A stretch of DNA of 64,000 nucleotides from Streblospio benedicti (Eukaryota > Annelida > Polychaeta > Spionida > Spionidae), in assembly GCA_019095985.1 (NCBI GenBank), contig CM032661.1, positions 14,931,823 through 14,995,822 of the forward strand. Reading direction: 5' to 3'. Shown one piece after another: positions 34,336-48,100 of the stretch (within the stretch, counting starts at the first letter, position 1; every line of letters begins with the position of its first letter). Both the position numbers and the translations under genes were made by a program. The notes beneath the pieces were generated by a model. That model saw only the letters and a program-made list of their open reading frames with translations. It was not told the DNA's origin and did no database searches.

Positions 34336-35928
34336 AGTTAGATAAAATACTATTTTAAGTATAGTATAGTTTTAAGTCAGACAGTTTATGAAAAATCAGA
34401 TTTTTTTAAGAACTGATCAATGAAAAGTTTATTAAGTAGCTAATCAATGCATGAGAAATCCAAAGATTCTTATCAATTATAATCTTTGATGAGTAAATAC
34501 TTACACACTTTGAAATGCCATGGTAATATTATATATGTTTCTTTAAAGCACACAATCCAGATAATCCAATTGAAACCAACATGTTACAAATAGTAAGCTG
34601 ATGTACCTTACCCGATGCTTATTCATTATTGCACAATGTTATAAGAAATTTATTTTGTGTGTGACCACAGGAATTTAGGCCCTGTCGATCAAAATGGATG
34701 ATACAGATTCAGTTGTAAATGTCCAAAGTGTACTAATATAATATTGGATTTAAGATGTAGCAGCATTATGAGTGAAAGCTTTATCATTGGTTCAGTGTTA
34801 CTGCCAATTTCCTATCACCCTTTCGTTATCTACCACACGTGTGTATTGAAGTGGTAAATATAATACTTTCCCACATGTCGAAAAGGATTGGGAAAATACT
34901 AAGTCAAATTAGGATCAAATTATTCTCAATATTTTGAAATCATTTCCAATAATTTAATAATCACCATGGATTATCTTTAAAGGCAATAATACATGTACAT
35001 AAATGCAAAGACACACCAGGGATGCACTTTCAAAAGAATACAAATACATGTAGTGACCATTCCATCATAAATATAAAATGATCAAACCCTAAATTCAATA
35101 TTGCACATAAAACAACAATCAGCAGTGTCAATAGCTCAGAATAATAATGCATAACAAATAAACCAAATTCTTTTATTGCTATATCAAAGTTTCAAATGAT
35201 CAAATTTTACTAACCATTCTATGGTTAAGCAAATTCAGAAGCCATGACTTATAAGACAAATATTTGTTTTATAGAGACAGATGAAAGATCCAATCATTAA
35301 AATGCACAATCATAGATTGTTCACTCAATTTTCCTAAAGATACATGAACATCATATAACAATCTACAGGCATTTTAGCCACACTCAGTTATAGTTCAAGT
35401 GCATATACGCAGTTTTAAGCAGTTGGCTTGAAAATCCAGTCACTGAAACACTTATCATACACGAGTATAAACCATTGCACACTCACATTTCTTTGTTTCC
35501 AGAAGATAAAACAATTCATATTTTTCCAGAGGATAAGCACAATTTACATACGTCTGCCAGCACATGTAGTATGAGTATGATGAGAACCAATGAAGATTAG
35601 CCAAAGTTATCCTGTAATATTCTGACAAACATTTAATCTTGTAAAGTCCACTTTCAACCAAAGTATCCACATGTAAGTTACACAAAGGTTATATTTATCC
35701 TCAAACTTTCACATATAATTCCATTCTCCTCTACATATATGAAAGTACCCACAACTATTTACATCTTTGTAGGTACAGTTATCGTACTAGAAAAACAGAT
35801 GCAGAAGCCAAACCACGGTGAGATACACAGGTTTTCAGTTACCCTGCAAGCTGGCAGGTAAAGTGACTTGCGTTTTGTTTCCTATGTAAATATGTACACT
35901 AGATAAATGCTACAACTATAGGTAACTG
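33574..35928 (-). other. probable long 3'UTR of the receptor gene, then intergenic
   Basis: No coding sequence on either strand. It directly follows the receptor stop codon on the minus strand, with many TTTATT words (AATAAA on the minus strand), so the UTR end cannot be fixed. Confidence 0.35.
34290..34332. repeat. (AT)n microsatellite
   Basis: About twenty-one AT units. Confidence 0.95.
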
Positions 35929-36150
35929 TTAAAGGCTGGTCCCATCTCTGAACTCCTCCAAGTTTATGATCACCCGTTTACCGTTCATGCTTGGCGAGGG
36001 TGGCGGGGAGATCCCTATGTGGCTATTTTCGTTACGCATGGCTGCAGCCTCTGTCATGGCTGACAGTTTGACGGACAGGTGGGGATTCCCCAGCTTCATG
36101 TTGCGCTGCTTCAGTACTTCGAGCTGCATGTACAACCTTTTGAATTCATC
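35929..36150 (-). CDS. GPR158-like: receptor exon l: C-terminal coiled coil and stop
   Basis: DEFKRLYMQLEVLKQRNMKL..NPHL coiled coil, then a SPPPSPS proline motif and EEFRDGTSL end. 73 residues and TAA. Confidence 0.9.
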   Translation of the reverse strand, partial: DEFKRLYMQLEVLKQRNMKLGNPHLSVKLSAMTEAAAMRNENSHIGISPPPSPSMNGKRVIINLEEFRDGTSL

Positions 36151-39100
36151 CTAGAAATATAGAAATTTAAAACGTGTAATGGTAAAGTCGAGTGAATGTC
36201 TCAACATAGTTATTCTATATAAGTCCTCTTCGATTTATTTACTACTGCGCCATCTTGTTTTTCGTCACCAGACTGACCCGAGTAAAAGTGATGTTGATGC
36301 TGATGAGGTAAGAGTGACGTCACACCTGTCTCATTACAGCTGTTTGGTTGGAATTTGTCATTACTATGGTCAGTTTATTGACTCTAATCAAACCACTCGA
36401 AGGAGAATATAAATGTTTCCTTGGTCATGCTACAGCATTAACCACATCTACATTTTTATATTGCAATTATTATGAGTATTAATAGTGCAATATTTTGCAT
36501 GCTGAGCTGGGAGGCTAAGAGGAAGTCAATTGGAAATCGGCAAAATGTTGGGTATGTTCTACATAGTAGTTTGTACTTGTGTTAAAGATTAAAATCTATA
36601 TTGAAACATAGATAATGAAACATTTATACAGTAATAAAAATATCGTTAAATGCTATGTAGAATTTGAAACATATTGAACCAGTAACAATTTAAAGTTTTG
36701 AATGTTTAACAAAAAATTCATCAAATGTTATCAGACATGAAATTATGATTACATGTACATCTTAATGTGAGTTTACATATTATTGCGTAATAATAGAAAT
36801 AATAATATTACACTAATGACAATTTAAACATATAATAAATAAATAGCAAGGTATAATGAGATTAGAAACATAACGAAGTGGAATATTACAGAAACTATCA
36901 ATATGGGAGACAGTCTATTATGTGTATTTTACAGTACTAGAGAGTACTATCATAATAATAGAGACAAACAGAAACTTGTTACAAAATCATATTACGGTTC
37001 CTTGCAATTCACTATAAATGATTGTTATAACAATGAAAACATTAGCACATCTCAAACACTCATGTCATCTGGTTCTAAACATAAACAACCAACAAATTCC
37101 TCATCATAGTGAATTGCATCATCAAGCGCCATCACTGGAGCTTCCAAAAACAGAACACACGCAACGATCAAACAAAACAGTTCAAATGACAAACCAAAAC
37201 AAACGGTTTGCTACAAAAAGAAACTTCTACAGGATTAGTGGAAACTGGCATGATATGAGATAACAACAAAGATGAACTAGAGTAGGTAGTAGTAGGAGAA
37301 TTAGGGAACCAGCTTCCAACCTGTATATCTTTCTCCATGGAACTGCCCCCATCTGGCACCAATGGTTCATCACAGAGTTTCTCCGCCAATGAGTTGGCGT
37401 TGCTCGAGTTGAGAGTGCTCATGTGGGTGGCGGACGTGCCACCACCGCCGGCCGACTTGGGCGCGGCTATGTACTTGGAGCCACCACGAATAGTCGTCTG
37501 AGGCTGCTCCTTTTCGCTGTACTTGAACACTACATAGGCCTGTAATAGGAAAACAACGGCGTTGCTTGAGAAGAAGAGAAAGAAAGCAAAATGCCATCTA
37601 CCTGCTATGATGGTGGCAGATGACGAGGAAATGGCTCATCCTCGAGGGCCTCAGTTTATGGACGTGGACGAGCGCTCAGTGATGAGCGTGACACTGTTGC
37701 TCGGGGCGGCCACATACTTGGCGCCACTCTGAACAATGGTCAAGGACGGCTCCTTCCGCCGGTACTTGGAGTAAACTACATATGCCTGCAATAGCCACAA
37801 GGGTTTATAGTAACCAGACGTCTGCCAGGATGTTCCTACCCCAGGAACATTTCCCAACATATAAGTTGAATTTATGCCAACTTTCATGCTTTTATCTCAA
37901 AATGAACGATTCTACAAAAAATATGTGTTAGCTCCCCCACTGTAGAGGACGAGAAAGAGATGACTAAGTATACTCTTTGTTAAACTTGCTAAAACTTTAA
38001 GTGCAGTTTACATAACTGGTATCAAACGTTTTCATGATATTTGCTATATACACACTTTACATTAATAGGCATACAATTCATACATTCTGCTTTAACTTCA
38101 GTATACTTCAAATGACGTATTATGATCTATTATAAAATATGTAATACGTGTATAAAGTTTTCACATAGTATACATAAATAGCAGGAGTCATTATACCTTC
38201 ATATCACTTCAATTTGTTATCCGCGGTTCTTCACACACCCAGTTTTATTTCTTATATAAACCCTCTAATGCCCACTATTTTACGTATCCCCGACATGTCG
38301 TTTGTTTCAGTTTAATTTGTCACGTTCCTAATTTTTGGTCTTTTTTCTAACATCCCTCTTTTCAACATTTTCTTGCAAATACCACTTCCTTATAAACATC
38401 CCTTTCTCTCTGCACCGCAGGCCACCTCAACCCACCCTAGCCCATCCCAGTCCAGTTAACCCCACACGTGATACCTTGATGATAGGTGTAATGCTAGTTA
38501 CTCACCTTGCTGCCAAAAAGGAAGGCTAAGGTTACGGTGGTGGTGAGTTGAGAGTGAATAAACAATACTAAATACAGTAAATCTGGGTTTGCAGGCTGCT
38601 GTAGGAAAAACCTGAAATCATATAAAAATGTATGCATATCAAACATTGTTGAAAAATGATGGTCAATCATATTTTAGTGTCCAGTAGCCAGCCTAAACAT
38701 ATCTTGAAATCATGCTGAACCTCTGGGTTGATTAAAAAATCTGGGTACTATTTATTACTCGCATTTTACATCAAAACAAAAAACACAGCAGCAGATAAAA
38801 AGTCCTAGTTAATGATGATAAATATTTTATACAGCTTTAAATGTCTCACGGATTGATCATGATCTTAAATTGGACATGAAGCTATCTGAAAATCACTAAG
38901 ACTGATGGTCAAGCAATCAAACACTAACAAATCAAAGGCACACTTACATGGTGATATTGAGGAATAATGAAAGCAGCGTTTCATTATAGATAGCCCAGCT
39001 TATGAAGCGGCTCTCGTTGAATTCCGAGGGGGCTTTTCTAACTACTATACAAAGGCGGATGCCCCACAATAGCAGACATAACTCAGCTGAAAGAAATGGC

Positions 39101-42100
39101 AAGAATCATGGTAACAAATCGCGATGTAATTACTTGTAAGTACCAGGTGAGGTAAATTGGTGTAGAGACCGATTCTACTTAGAAATAAATACACCTACAG
39201 GTTGCTTAAGGTATTAGAATGCCTATTTATTGGGTAATTAGTCTTCATTGTACGTTTTTAGCTCAAGGTTGAACAATATTTAGGATCAGACTAATTCATT
39301 ATTATAGGAGAAATTTCTGGGGCAGTGTTCTAGTTTATGGACTTTTATCATGTATTAGACAGCCCTGGGACCTAGCTATTGTACAAGTAGTTTAACAATA
39401 GCACAAAACAATGTTATTTGATACACAAGCACTGATTTAGAGCAAGAATACTCATTTACGTAACTGCTCTTTTTTGGACCTTAATCCTGAAGTTTAAACA
39501 ATCTTATGTCGAGTTTTGTTTAAAAAAACTTATCACCGAGTGCACGATTGTTATGACTCCCTCTCTCCATTCAATATAAACTGACATTATATTGGAGGCT
39601 CGGGGTGGGGGTTGGGGGGTGGGGGGGGGCGAGATTGGAGGCCAAGCAGTGCCAGGTGATCAACCTCATGTCTGTACCAATAATGGATTGACACATGTCA
39701 ATACTCATCCAAACATTAAATCATATAATATATTCTACTCTATAGCAATGCCATATCTACATTTTCGCAAAACTGGAGAAGGCATGGCCAATTGGCCAGG
39801 CACGCATTGTGGGCATTCCAGCCTATCTGTATGGTAAACACTTGGGGTGAACCCACCCAGCCAAGCGGTAATATTTCTTTTGGAAAAAGAGAGTTAAGTT
39901 TGATTCTACATATGCATTTAAAAAATATATATTTCGCAACAATATGAAATGTAGTGAATTGAACACACGTATCAGTTTTATAAAAATTCAGCAGGTAGAC
40001 CATCAAAGCCAGGACTTTTATTGTTTATCTTTTTTGTCAAATAATGTCTCCATAGTTATTAAGCGTTCACACATATTTGTGTCAATATTAGTTTGTGTTT
40101 TATGAATGTGAATGCCATTGTGATGATTTATCATATCATTTTTTTTCAGACTTATATTATATGATTTTCTGCAGTGACCTATTTTACAATTTTTACAACT
40201 CTGAACGCACCTATAGCTGCGCAGTAGTCCCACACATCCCACGAGCACTGATATGCGTGGAGACCCGAGGTGTGAGTGCCTGCAACAGAAGGATATACCG
40301 GTAATACATACATGTGTTTGTTTTGTTTTACATGAAAAGAAGCGAACATTACTGCCGTTTAAGTAAATGATGACCAACTTGTATCAGCTGTTGTGTTCAG
40401 TGACATTAACTGTCCTGCGTTAATAAAAGTATAATTATGCTCTACTAGATAGCATAGTTTCCCAAATATTGAACTATAGCTTTACTCCACAACATAGTGG
40501 ATACTAGTTAGTTGTAGATTACAAGTGACGAAACGTTGTAACCAGGAATGCAAAGGACATATTTGCAGATGGTAATGGCACTTCCTATGACGGATAGTAA
40601 TGATCGCTTGTAAATGGACAATTTGTGTTCAAACTGTAGTAGACCGTTTTATGTATGTCAGTAAAATAATGACCCATGCATACGAACAAGTTATTTTCAA
40701 AAGACAATATCAAATCACCTAAAAACGTGTCATTATAATAAATACTTACTAGAAAGCAATAATGATGAAAAATGATTGATTTTGGTTATTCACCTAAATG
40801 CCTAATGTTATGTGATGTGGGGCCACCAATAGCTAAGTAATTTACCCTCCACCAATGCAAAATACATTTGTTATCAATATCAACATTGATGCCCGGGTAA
40901 ATAGTTTTGGTGCATTTGCTTTTTGTTTCTGTAGTGCGTGTAGTTGTATAATAACGATGAAATCACCAAGTCTTATAGCGCATAAGATAAAGAGATAAAG
41001 TACATCTATTAAGGTTAAAGCTAAGCTTCAAAGGCGAACATATAATGCAGAACCTTCAAATGGATTATTTTTCATTTATTTCATTGTCTTTTGTGATATT
41101 ACACATTGAATGAAATAAGAAACATAGTGGAGACATCTAGAATTTATTGAAAGTGAAGCAATCATACTGTTTGTTGTTGCAATTTAAGTATTGTAATCTA
41201 AGTAAAAAGTGATTTGCACGTATATATAACATTTAGTAGAACGATTTCAAATTAACAAACAAAAAAGTTGTGAAGTAATTAAATATTATTGGCATACAAA
41301 CAAGAGGGTAAGATGGCGTTAGTAAATTTATGTAAGTATACATATATAATTTGTATAATAAACCTATAAAATGAATGTGATTTCTATGTTTAATGAATGA
41401 ACAAATAGAATAGTATTAAAGTGCAACACACAATAGCATTGCATGAACAGTAGCTGAACATGCGTAGAATGAATGGCCGTTTTAAACAGCATATTTACTA
41501 TACCTTTTATGTGTAACCAATCATCTATTGGGGCTAAAATTAGAAATGATTGAAATTTGGACTAACAGAAGCAATTTGCAATTTTTGTAAATATATTTGA
41601 AAATACTCTTGACCAATTGGTGTGATTGTAACCTGATAGCATTATGATATAATGGCGCCATGTGCAACTTGAGTGCAATACGGCAGCAATGTTTCTATAG
41701 CTAAGTATTTTGTATTATGTCATATTTTGCTTCATGTATCTTTTTCGTTTGCATATCCCTTTGAATATTCTTTAAATATTGGAGTGAGTGTAATGTATAG
41801 TTGTGTACATGAAAGCAACCAATAAATACATTACAATACATTAAATATACAGTATAGGTTTTCATAGTGTAGATAAAAGTGTCCTATATTTGGTTCATTT
41901 AATCTTTGGTGGTGGTTTTGGGTTTCAACCTTTCCAAATTTTGTTTTGTAATGTTCCAAATACATAGGATTTTTAGTAACCTTTCCAAAAGTTTTGAAAA
42001 TTGTGAAACTCCAAGCAAGGACCCAAGAATATACAAACCAAATAGAATTCAATACAAAAAAAGATAATACCGCCACAACTCAGAACACAAAATGAAAACA

Positions 42101-45100
42101 TCGATTAGGAACCGTATTTTCTTGAGTATTAGTTGTCAACTTCAAATAAGGGAGGTAGTAGGCCCAATACTGAAATTCATTAAAAACCCGGTATTGTTTC
42201 AAGAAAATAGAGTATGTGTAGTGATAGAAATGTGCTATACACATATAGACTACAATTATTTTTATGGAAGTTATTTCATACTAACCTTTTACTACTCTAG
42301 GCCTGCCTACAACCATCCTAACGGATAAATAGGCGGCGAATAAAAGCACTATAAGGAGAAGTCTCTTAATCAGATCTGAATCTGATATTTTGATACGCTG
42401 GGCTGACCGCACCCGGAATACCACGGAAATCCTGAAACATAAGGAAGAGGTAAATGAGTGTTCAAACACGTGATGAATATTTGCATCAAAAAGAGTATTA
42501 CCCAAATACGTTGATTAATACTGCACTTCATAAATTTCTTTCTTTGTAATTCCTAATCAAAATGTGCTTGATCTAGAAGACAAATGAAGATTAAAGAATC
42601 TCTCCCCACACCAGTGAATGAATGAATAGAATTGTTTATGTTAATAAACCTAAACTAAACCATGATGCATGCATGTATATCATCTGGCTTCTGAACCCTA
42701 TGCTTCCATTAAGATGAGCAATGTTGTAATCTGTATGTACACAGTGTATGGAATGTTGAGGACCATGGAACTTGCCAGAGACAGTGCATCATTTTTCTAT
42801 ACAAAGCCCAATTTATGGGGCATGTAGAGAAAGGACAGTTATTGCCGGTTAACCATTAGTGTGCATAGAGTCTAGTAATTTACAAGTATTGTATGTCGTG
42901 ATTAGAAATAAAGATGTCAAATGACATCACATTATTCAAAATAGCAGTGCCATTGTATCTTGATAATTATTTCCACAAGAATAGCACTTTACTATGTTTG
43001 TCACACAAATGGTTTTGCATGACACACCGTTGTGCTAACAAATAGGGGACTTACCATGCTTTCCCAGTTAAGGTGCACTAATAATGTGTTGAACATAAAA
43101 GGGCATCATACTTAGTATGAGCTTGTGTTTATGTTTTTCCAAAGTTACTGAGACTAACAGCATTTTAACTTTCAAATCCATCATATACAATTACATGGGG
43201 TTGAAATATTCATGTAATGATATTAATAGCTGTAAACTAATAAGTTTTCAAACATTACATTATCAAATAATCGTCAGAAATCAAACTATGTGGCAAATAT
43301 TGGCATTTGTTATCAGAATACATAATATAGAGCTGCTCATCAAAATGAATGAGTGTAATGGAAACCATGACCGTGCTTGGGGTGACGAAATTTAAGATCA
43401 CTCTTTTTTTGGTCTTATTTCACAAATTCATGAATTGCTACCTTTTTTGCACTCCCAATCACATTTGTGCTCGCAGTCTCACATCAGCATTTTCCTCCCT
43501 CCTTCCCCATCCTTCCAGTCTTTCTTCCCACAAATCACTTGTTTCCCCAACCCCCACCCGCCAACTTACCCTTAGACATTCACAAACCTTGATGGCATAC
43601 TGCATTGGCCAAAACATTGTGATTTTCACATTCCAGTAGATGCAATATACTTTTGAAGCATCGATAATGTGAACAACTCGATTACCTCAACAACAGAGGA
43701 GACAACCGGTGCACGACTTGGCACCAGGCGAACAAACAGCTAGTCAGTGTACCCGCTGCACCAATAAGGTCTCATCACAAGCACTGTTCTCCGAAATGAA
43801 AATCAAATATTGGTTCATCTATTTCGGGGTGTCGGGTGACAAAGCCAATATCGGCAAATGTTCATCGCTTTCTTCTGGCCATGTTTATTTTGAGGTGTGC
43901 ATGGCACATACCTGTGAAAACAGCCAAGCCCCCCCCCCCCCGACTAACAACAACCCTACTACAGGCACTGCCAACCCTGCCAACCACATTGACTTGCTCG
44001 AATTCAAATAGCAGCGGTTCGTCCAATTAATGGCTGATTATTGACTTAGCAAAAATGCCAACACACTAGGCAAATGTGCCTTCAGAATTTTAAATGCATA
44101 TGCGTGTGATGTTGTCATGACATCAAAGTGCAGTGTATGATAGATGTGTCACTTAGACGTTATGATGCACTTACTTTCAAAGCACATACCCACTACACTT
44201 CCTGTAGGATGTTAATAGTATGTGCTGCTGTTGTGAATATAGAATGACGTTTTTTGATGATGTAAAGAATTGACTTTAACAGAAGTTAAAATATTCTGAT
44301 CGGCATTGAAAGGGAAAAAACTAATTTTTCATGCAAGAGTATGGTGGTATTTTTTATATGAGCTTGTAAGTTGCTTGTATTAATGACAGCTGTTCATTAC
44401 TTTTCAAGTGCAAAATTGTAAATGGAATGAAACGTAAATCTGCAATGTTCACTCCAAATCCCCATGCAGCAGATAGTTGTCATAGTAACATCCAATGATG
44501 ATTCAGTAACTGATAACTATTAATTTAGAATTATTTCGGTTCTGCGTTAAAGGAGGCACTAAATTTAACTTTCAAGCCGCACTTGAATTCTAACTTCTTG
44601 TACAGATTTAATGCGCATATAAGTTACTGTCCAACAGATGGGCAAGACTACACATTTGTAAAACATAGAAAAGTCAATTCTATAAGACAATCTTTACATA
44701 ATGTAGCCATAATCATAAGTAAAATCTAAAAATGAATAAAGGAAGCTGAAAAGTAAGAGCCTCTCTTGTTTCTAGCGTGGTGGGTACATCCATTTCCTTA
44801 CAGGAACAGGAGTTAATGGATTACATCATGCCATCTGATCACTAATGTACTTATTATCTTTTCTACTGCGTGCACAACATATCAGCAATATATGCAACAA
44901 AATGTCTAGTCTAATCTAGGCTTAGTGCAGCCCAAGGAAAAAGTCTATTGAATGACTATTTTCCCCATAAATATTTGTATCACCCATACCCTCCTCTACG
45001 AAGATAACCTAGTAAATTGCCGCCCCACCCGACCCAGTGGCAGCAGATATAGCTGTTTTGCTGGAATTTGAAAATTGATGATCTGTATACCGTAAAACCT

Positions 45101-48100
45101 CCGTTTTAATTAAGATGACAAGGAGACCTGCCACAAGTGATCTTAATTCTTTATGGAGGTTCAATGCATGTGCTCTTTATGAAGGTGCATGGTTGTCACT
45201 TTTGAAGTGGGGACACGAGAAATGGTCTTCATACAGAGTTACTCTCAATACAGATGTGGTCTATTATCTATTAGAAGTTCTACTTTGCAGCATCACCACC
45301 GGGGCTACCCACTTGTCACACCCCCCCCCCCAGCCGCGACTCACCTCCACGTTTTGAGCAGCAGAGCCCCATATGAGATCGAGAAGCCGATTTCCCGCAT
45401 CCACATCCGCACGGAGCAGCTCACCTCAGTTGGTTCAAAGTAGTTCACGATCATCTGAAAAAGGTAAATCATGATATCATTGAAAGCAGGTCATGATCAC
45501 GTGAAAAGTAGGTCAGGACAATATTAAATAATAGGTCAATGGCACGTAAAAATAGATTACGATCATATAGAATAACTCATGACCATTGGCAGAAAGCAGA
45601 TCAGTGAGTATTTTGAAAAAGAAACAAGTGTATGAAAAAGCAGATTACAGTTGTTTTCATCAGATCATGACTCCGCTTTAGCCATACATCTCTCACTCAC
45701 TCTCTACGAGAGGTCGACTTTCTTATTGTTTAATTTTATTTGTGTGAATAATACTTTGTATGATTGTATTTTATAATCTATTTTGATGGATGTGATGTAT
45801 ATTTGTTGTACTACAATGAGAATTTAATATTTAATATTTTTTCTGGAGGATGCTTTTTACAAGTGACCTCTCTCCTAAAATCCGGTACTAGCAGGAGTTT
45901 TGCGTTAAACAATTGAACCTCATCGAAATATGCGTTCAAATTGAACTGTGTTTGCACGTCATACCAGTCAGATAACGAAAAGTGTTTCATATTAAGATAT
46001 AACAGTAATCATCTTTCAATACAAAAGAATGTTTATTGATGCATGTTGATTTCAATAATATCATTTACACATTTACATCATAAAAATGCATTCTTTTAGG
46101 ACACATTATATATGCGACTATTCTGAAAACAACTCTACAGCAAAGTGGTTATATTTATCTTTATAATAGATTAAACACAACCTTCTCGTGTCAACTTTTG
46201 TTTTTCGTGATAATATGGTACAAACTTGTAAAAATGTATTTCATCAGTTCCAAAGATGCTTTATGACCCATTGAATTCAACAAAATCAAACACGACGATT
46301 AAAAATTTTGTTATAAAAATAAAAAGGGGCTAAAAAAAGAATGAGTAATAAACCCATATGCTTGGGGAAATTAAAAATTTTTTTTGGTTTTTTAAAACAA
46401 AATTGCCCTTAAAAACATTTTCCCCGAAAAACCACAAGATTTTCCTCCCCCTTCCCCCCCTTCCAGTTTTTCCCCAAAAACCCTTGTTTCCCAAACCCCA
46501 AAGCCAACCCCCCTTTAGACACCAAAAACCTTGATGGCATACTCAGGCAAAAACAGGATTTTCCTTCCAGTAGATAATATACTTTTTAAGCACAATAAGT
46601 GAACAATGATTCCCCTAACAAAAGAAAACTGTGCACACTTTTGGCACCGGCGAAAAACATTATCATGCCCCGTGCCCAAATGGGCCCCATACGGCAGTTC
46701 TCCAAAAAAATCAAAAGGTTTCACATTTTGGGGGGGGGTAAAAAGAATATCGGCAAATTTATGCCTTTTTCTGGCCAGTTTTTTTGAGGTTTAAAAAACC
46801 CTGGAAAACAACCCCCCCCCGACTAAAAACAACCCCCTCAGGATGAACCTGAACCACAATTTTTTTCGAAAAAATACAGGGGTTGCCAATTAATGGCTTT
46901 TAGAAGCAAAAAAAAAACTAGAATTCCTTCAGAATTTTAAAGAAGCGGTACCCAGACATCAAAGTGCAGTGTATGAAGAGTCATTTAACGTTATGGAGGC
47001 CTTTTTAAAGCCTCCCATAAAAATTTCCTTGGAGTTAATAGTATGTGCTGCTTTTGAATAAAAATATTTTTTTATTAAAAATTACTTTCAAATTAAAATA
47101 TTTGATCGGAAAAAAAAAACCCGGAAAAAAGGGAAAACAATTTTTCTGAAAAGGGAAAAAGGTGGAAATTTTTTAGGCTTTGTGTTGTTTTGTGCTAAAA
47201 AACACGTTAAATTACTTTTGGGGAAAAATTTAAATGAATAACAAAGATTTTAAAATTTTATTTCCAAAATCCACAAGAAAAAAAAAGGCAAAATAAAAAA
47301 ATAAAATGACATAATTAAAGAAAAAAAAATGAAAAAAAATTAAATTTGTGTTGGGGGAAATTTTTTAAAAATTTCATTCCCCTAAAAACACTTGATTAAT
47401 TTTTTTTTTGTCAAAAATTTTCGTTTTATTTATTTCCAAAGATGGGCCCAAGGAAAAATTTTGGGAAACTTTTTTTTCCCCCAATTTTTTAAAACAAATC
47501 TTTAAAAATTTTAAAAAATTTAAATAAAATTTCTTTTTTTTTGAAAAAACTGAAAAGAAAAATTTTGCTTTTTAGCGGTGGGGGAAACAATTTTAAAAAG
47601 GGTGCATTTTAAATTTCATTAAATTTTCCCCCGTTCCTTTTTAAAACATTACCCTTTTCTTTTAAAATAAAAAAAGGAAAAAAGTGGGAAAATTTTTATG
47701 GGGGAAAAAATTTTTAATTAAAAATTTTTCTATTATCTATTAGAAGTTCCACTTTGCAGTATCACCACCGGGGCTACCCAATTTGTCACCCCCCCAGCAT
47801 CAGCGACTCACCTCCACGTTTTGAGCAGCAGAGCCCCATATGAGATCGAAGCCGATTTCCCGCATCCACATCCGCACGGAGCAGCTTCACCTCAGTTGGT
47901 TCAAAGTAGTTCACGATCATCTGAAAAAGGTAAATCATGATATCATTGAAAGCAGGTCATGATCACGTGAAAAGTAGGTCAGGACAATATTAAATAATAG
48001 GTCAATGGCACGTAAAAATAGATTACGATCATATAGAATAACTCATGACCATTGGCAGAAAGCAGATCAGTGAGTATTTTGAAAAAGAAACAAGTGTATG

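Larger units (their letters stand above)
43343..46303 (+). repeat. direct repeat of about 3 kb, first (clean) copy
   Basis: Matches 46340-48765 in the same orientation. It contains receptor exon f, a MITE copy, and an ATCCC-rich repeat at its left end. Normal sequence quality throughout. Confidence 0.85.

Noticed and set aside
47812-47920. Second TM3 exon as a genuine alternative cassette of the receptor
   Set aside because: It carries frame-shifting indels and borders a noisy stretch; using both copies would destroy the reading frame. An assembly duplicate is simpler.
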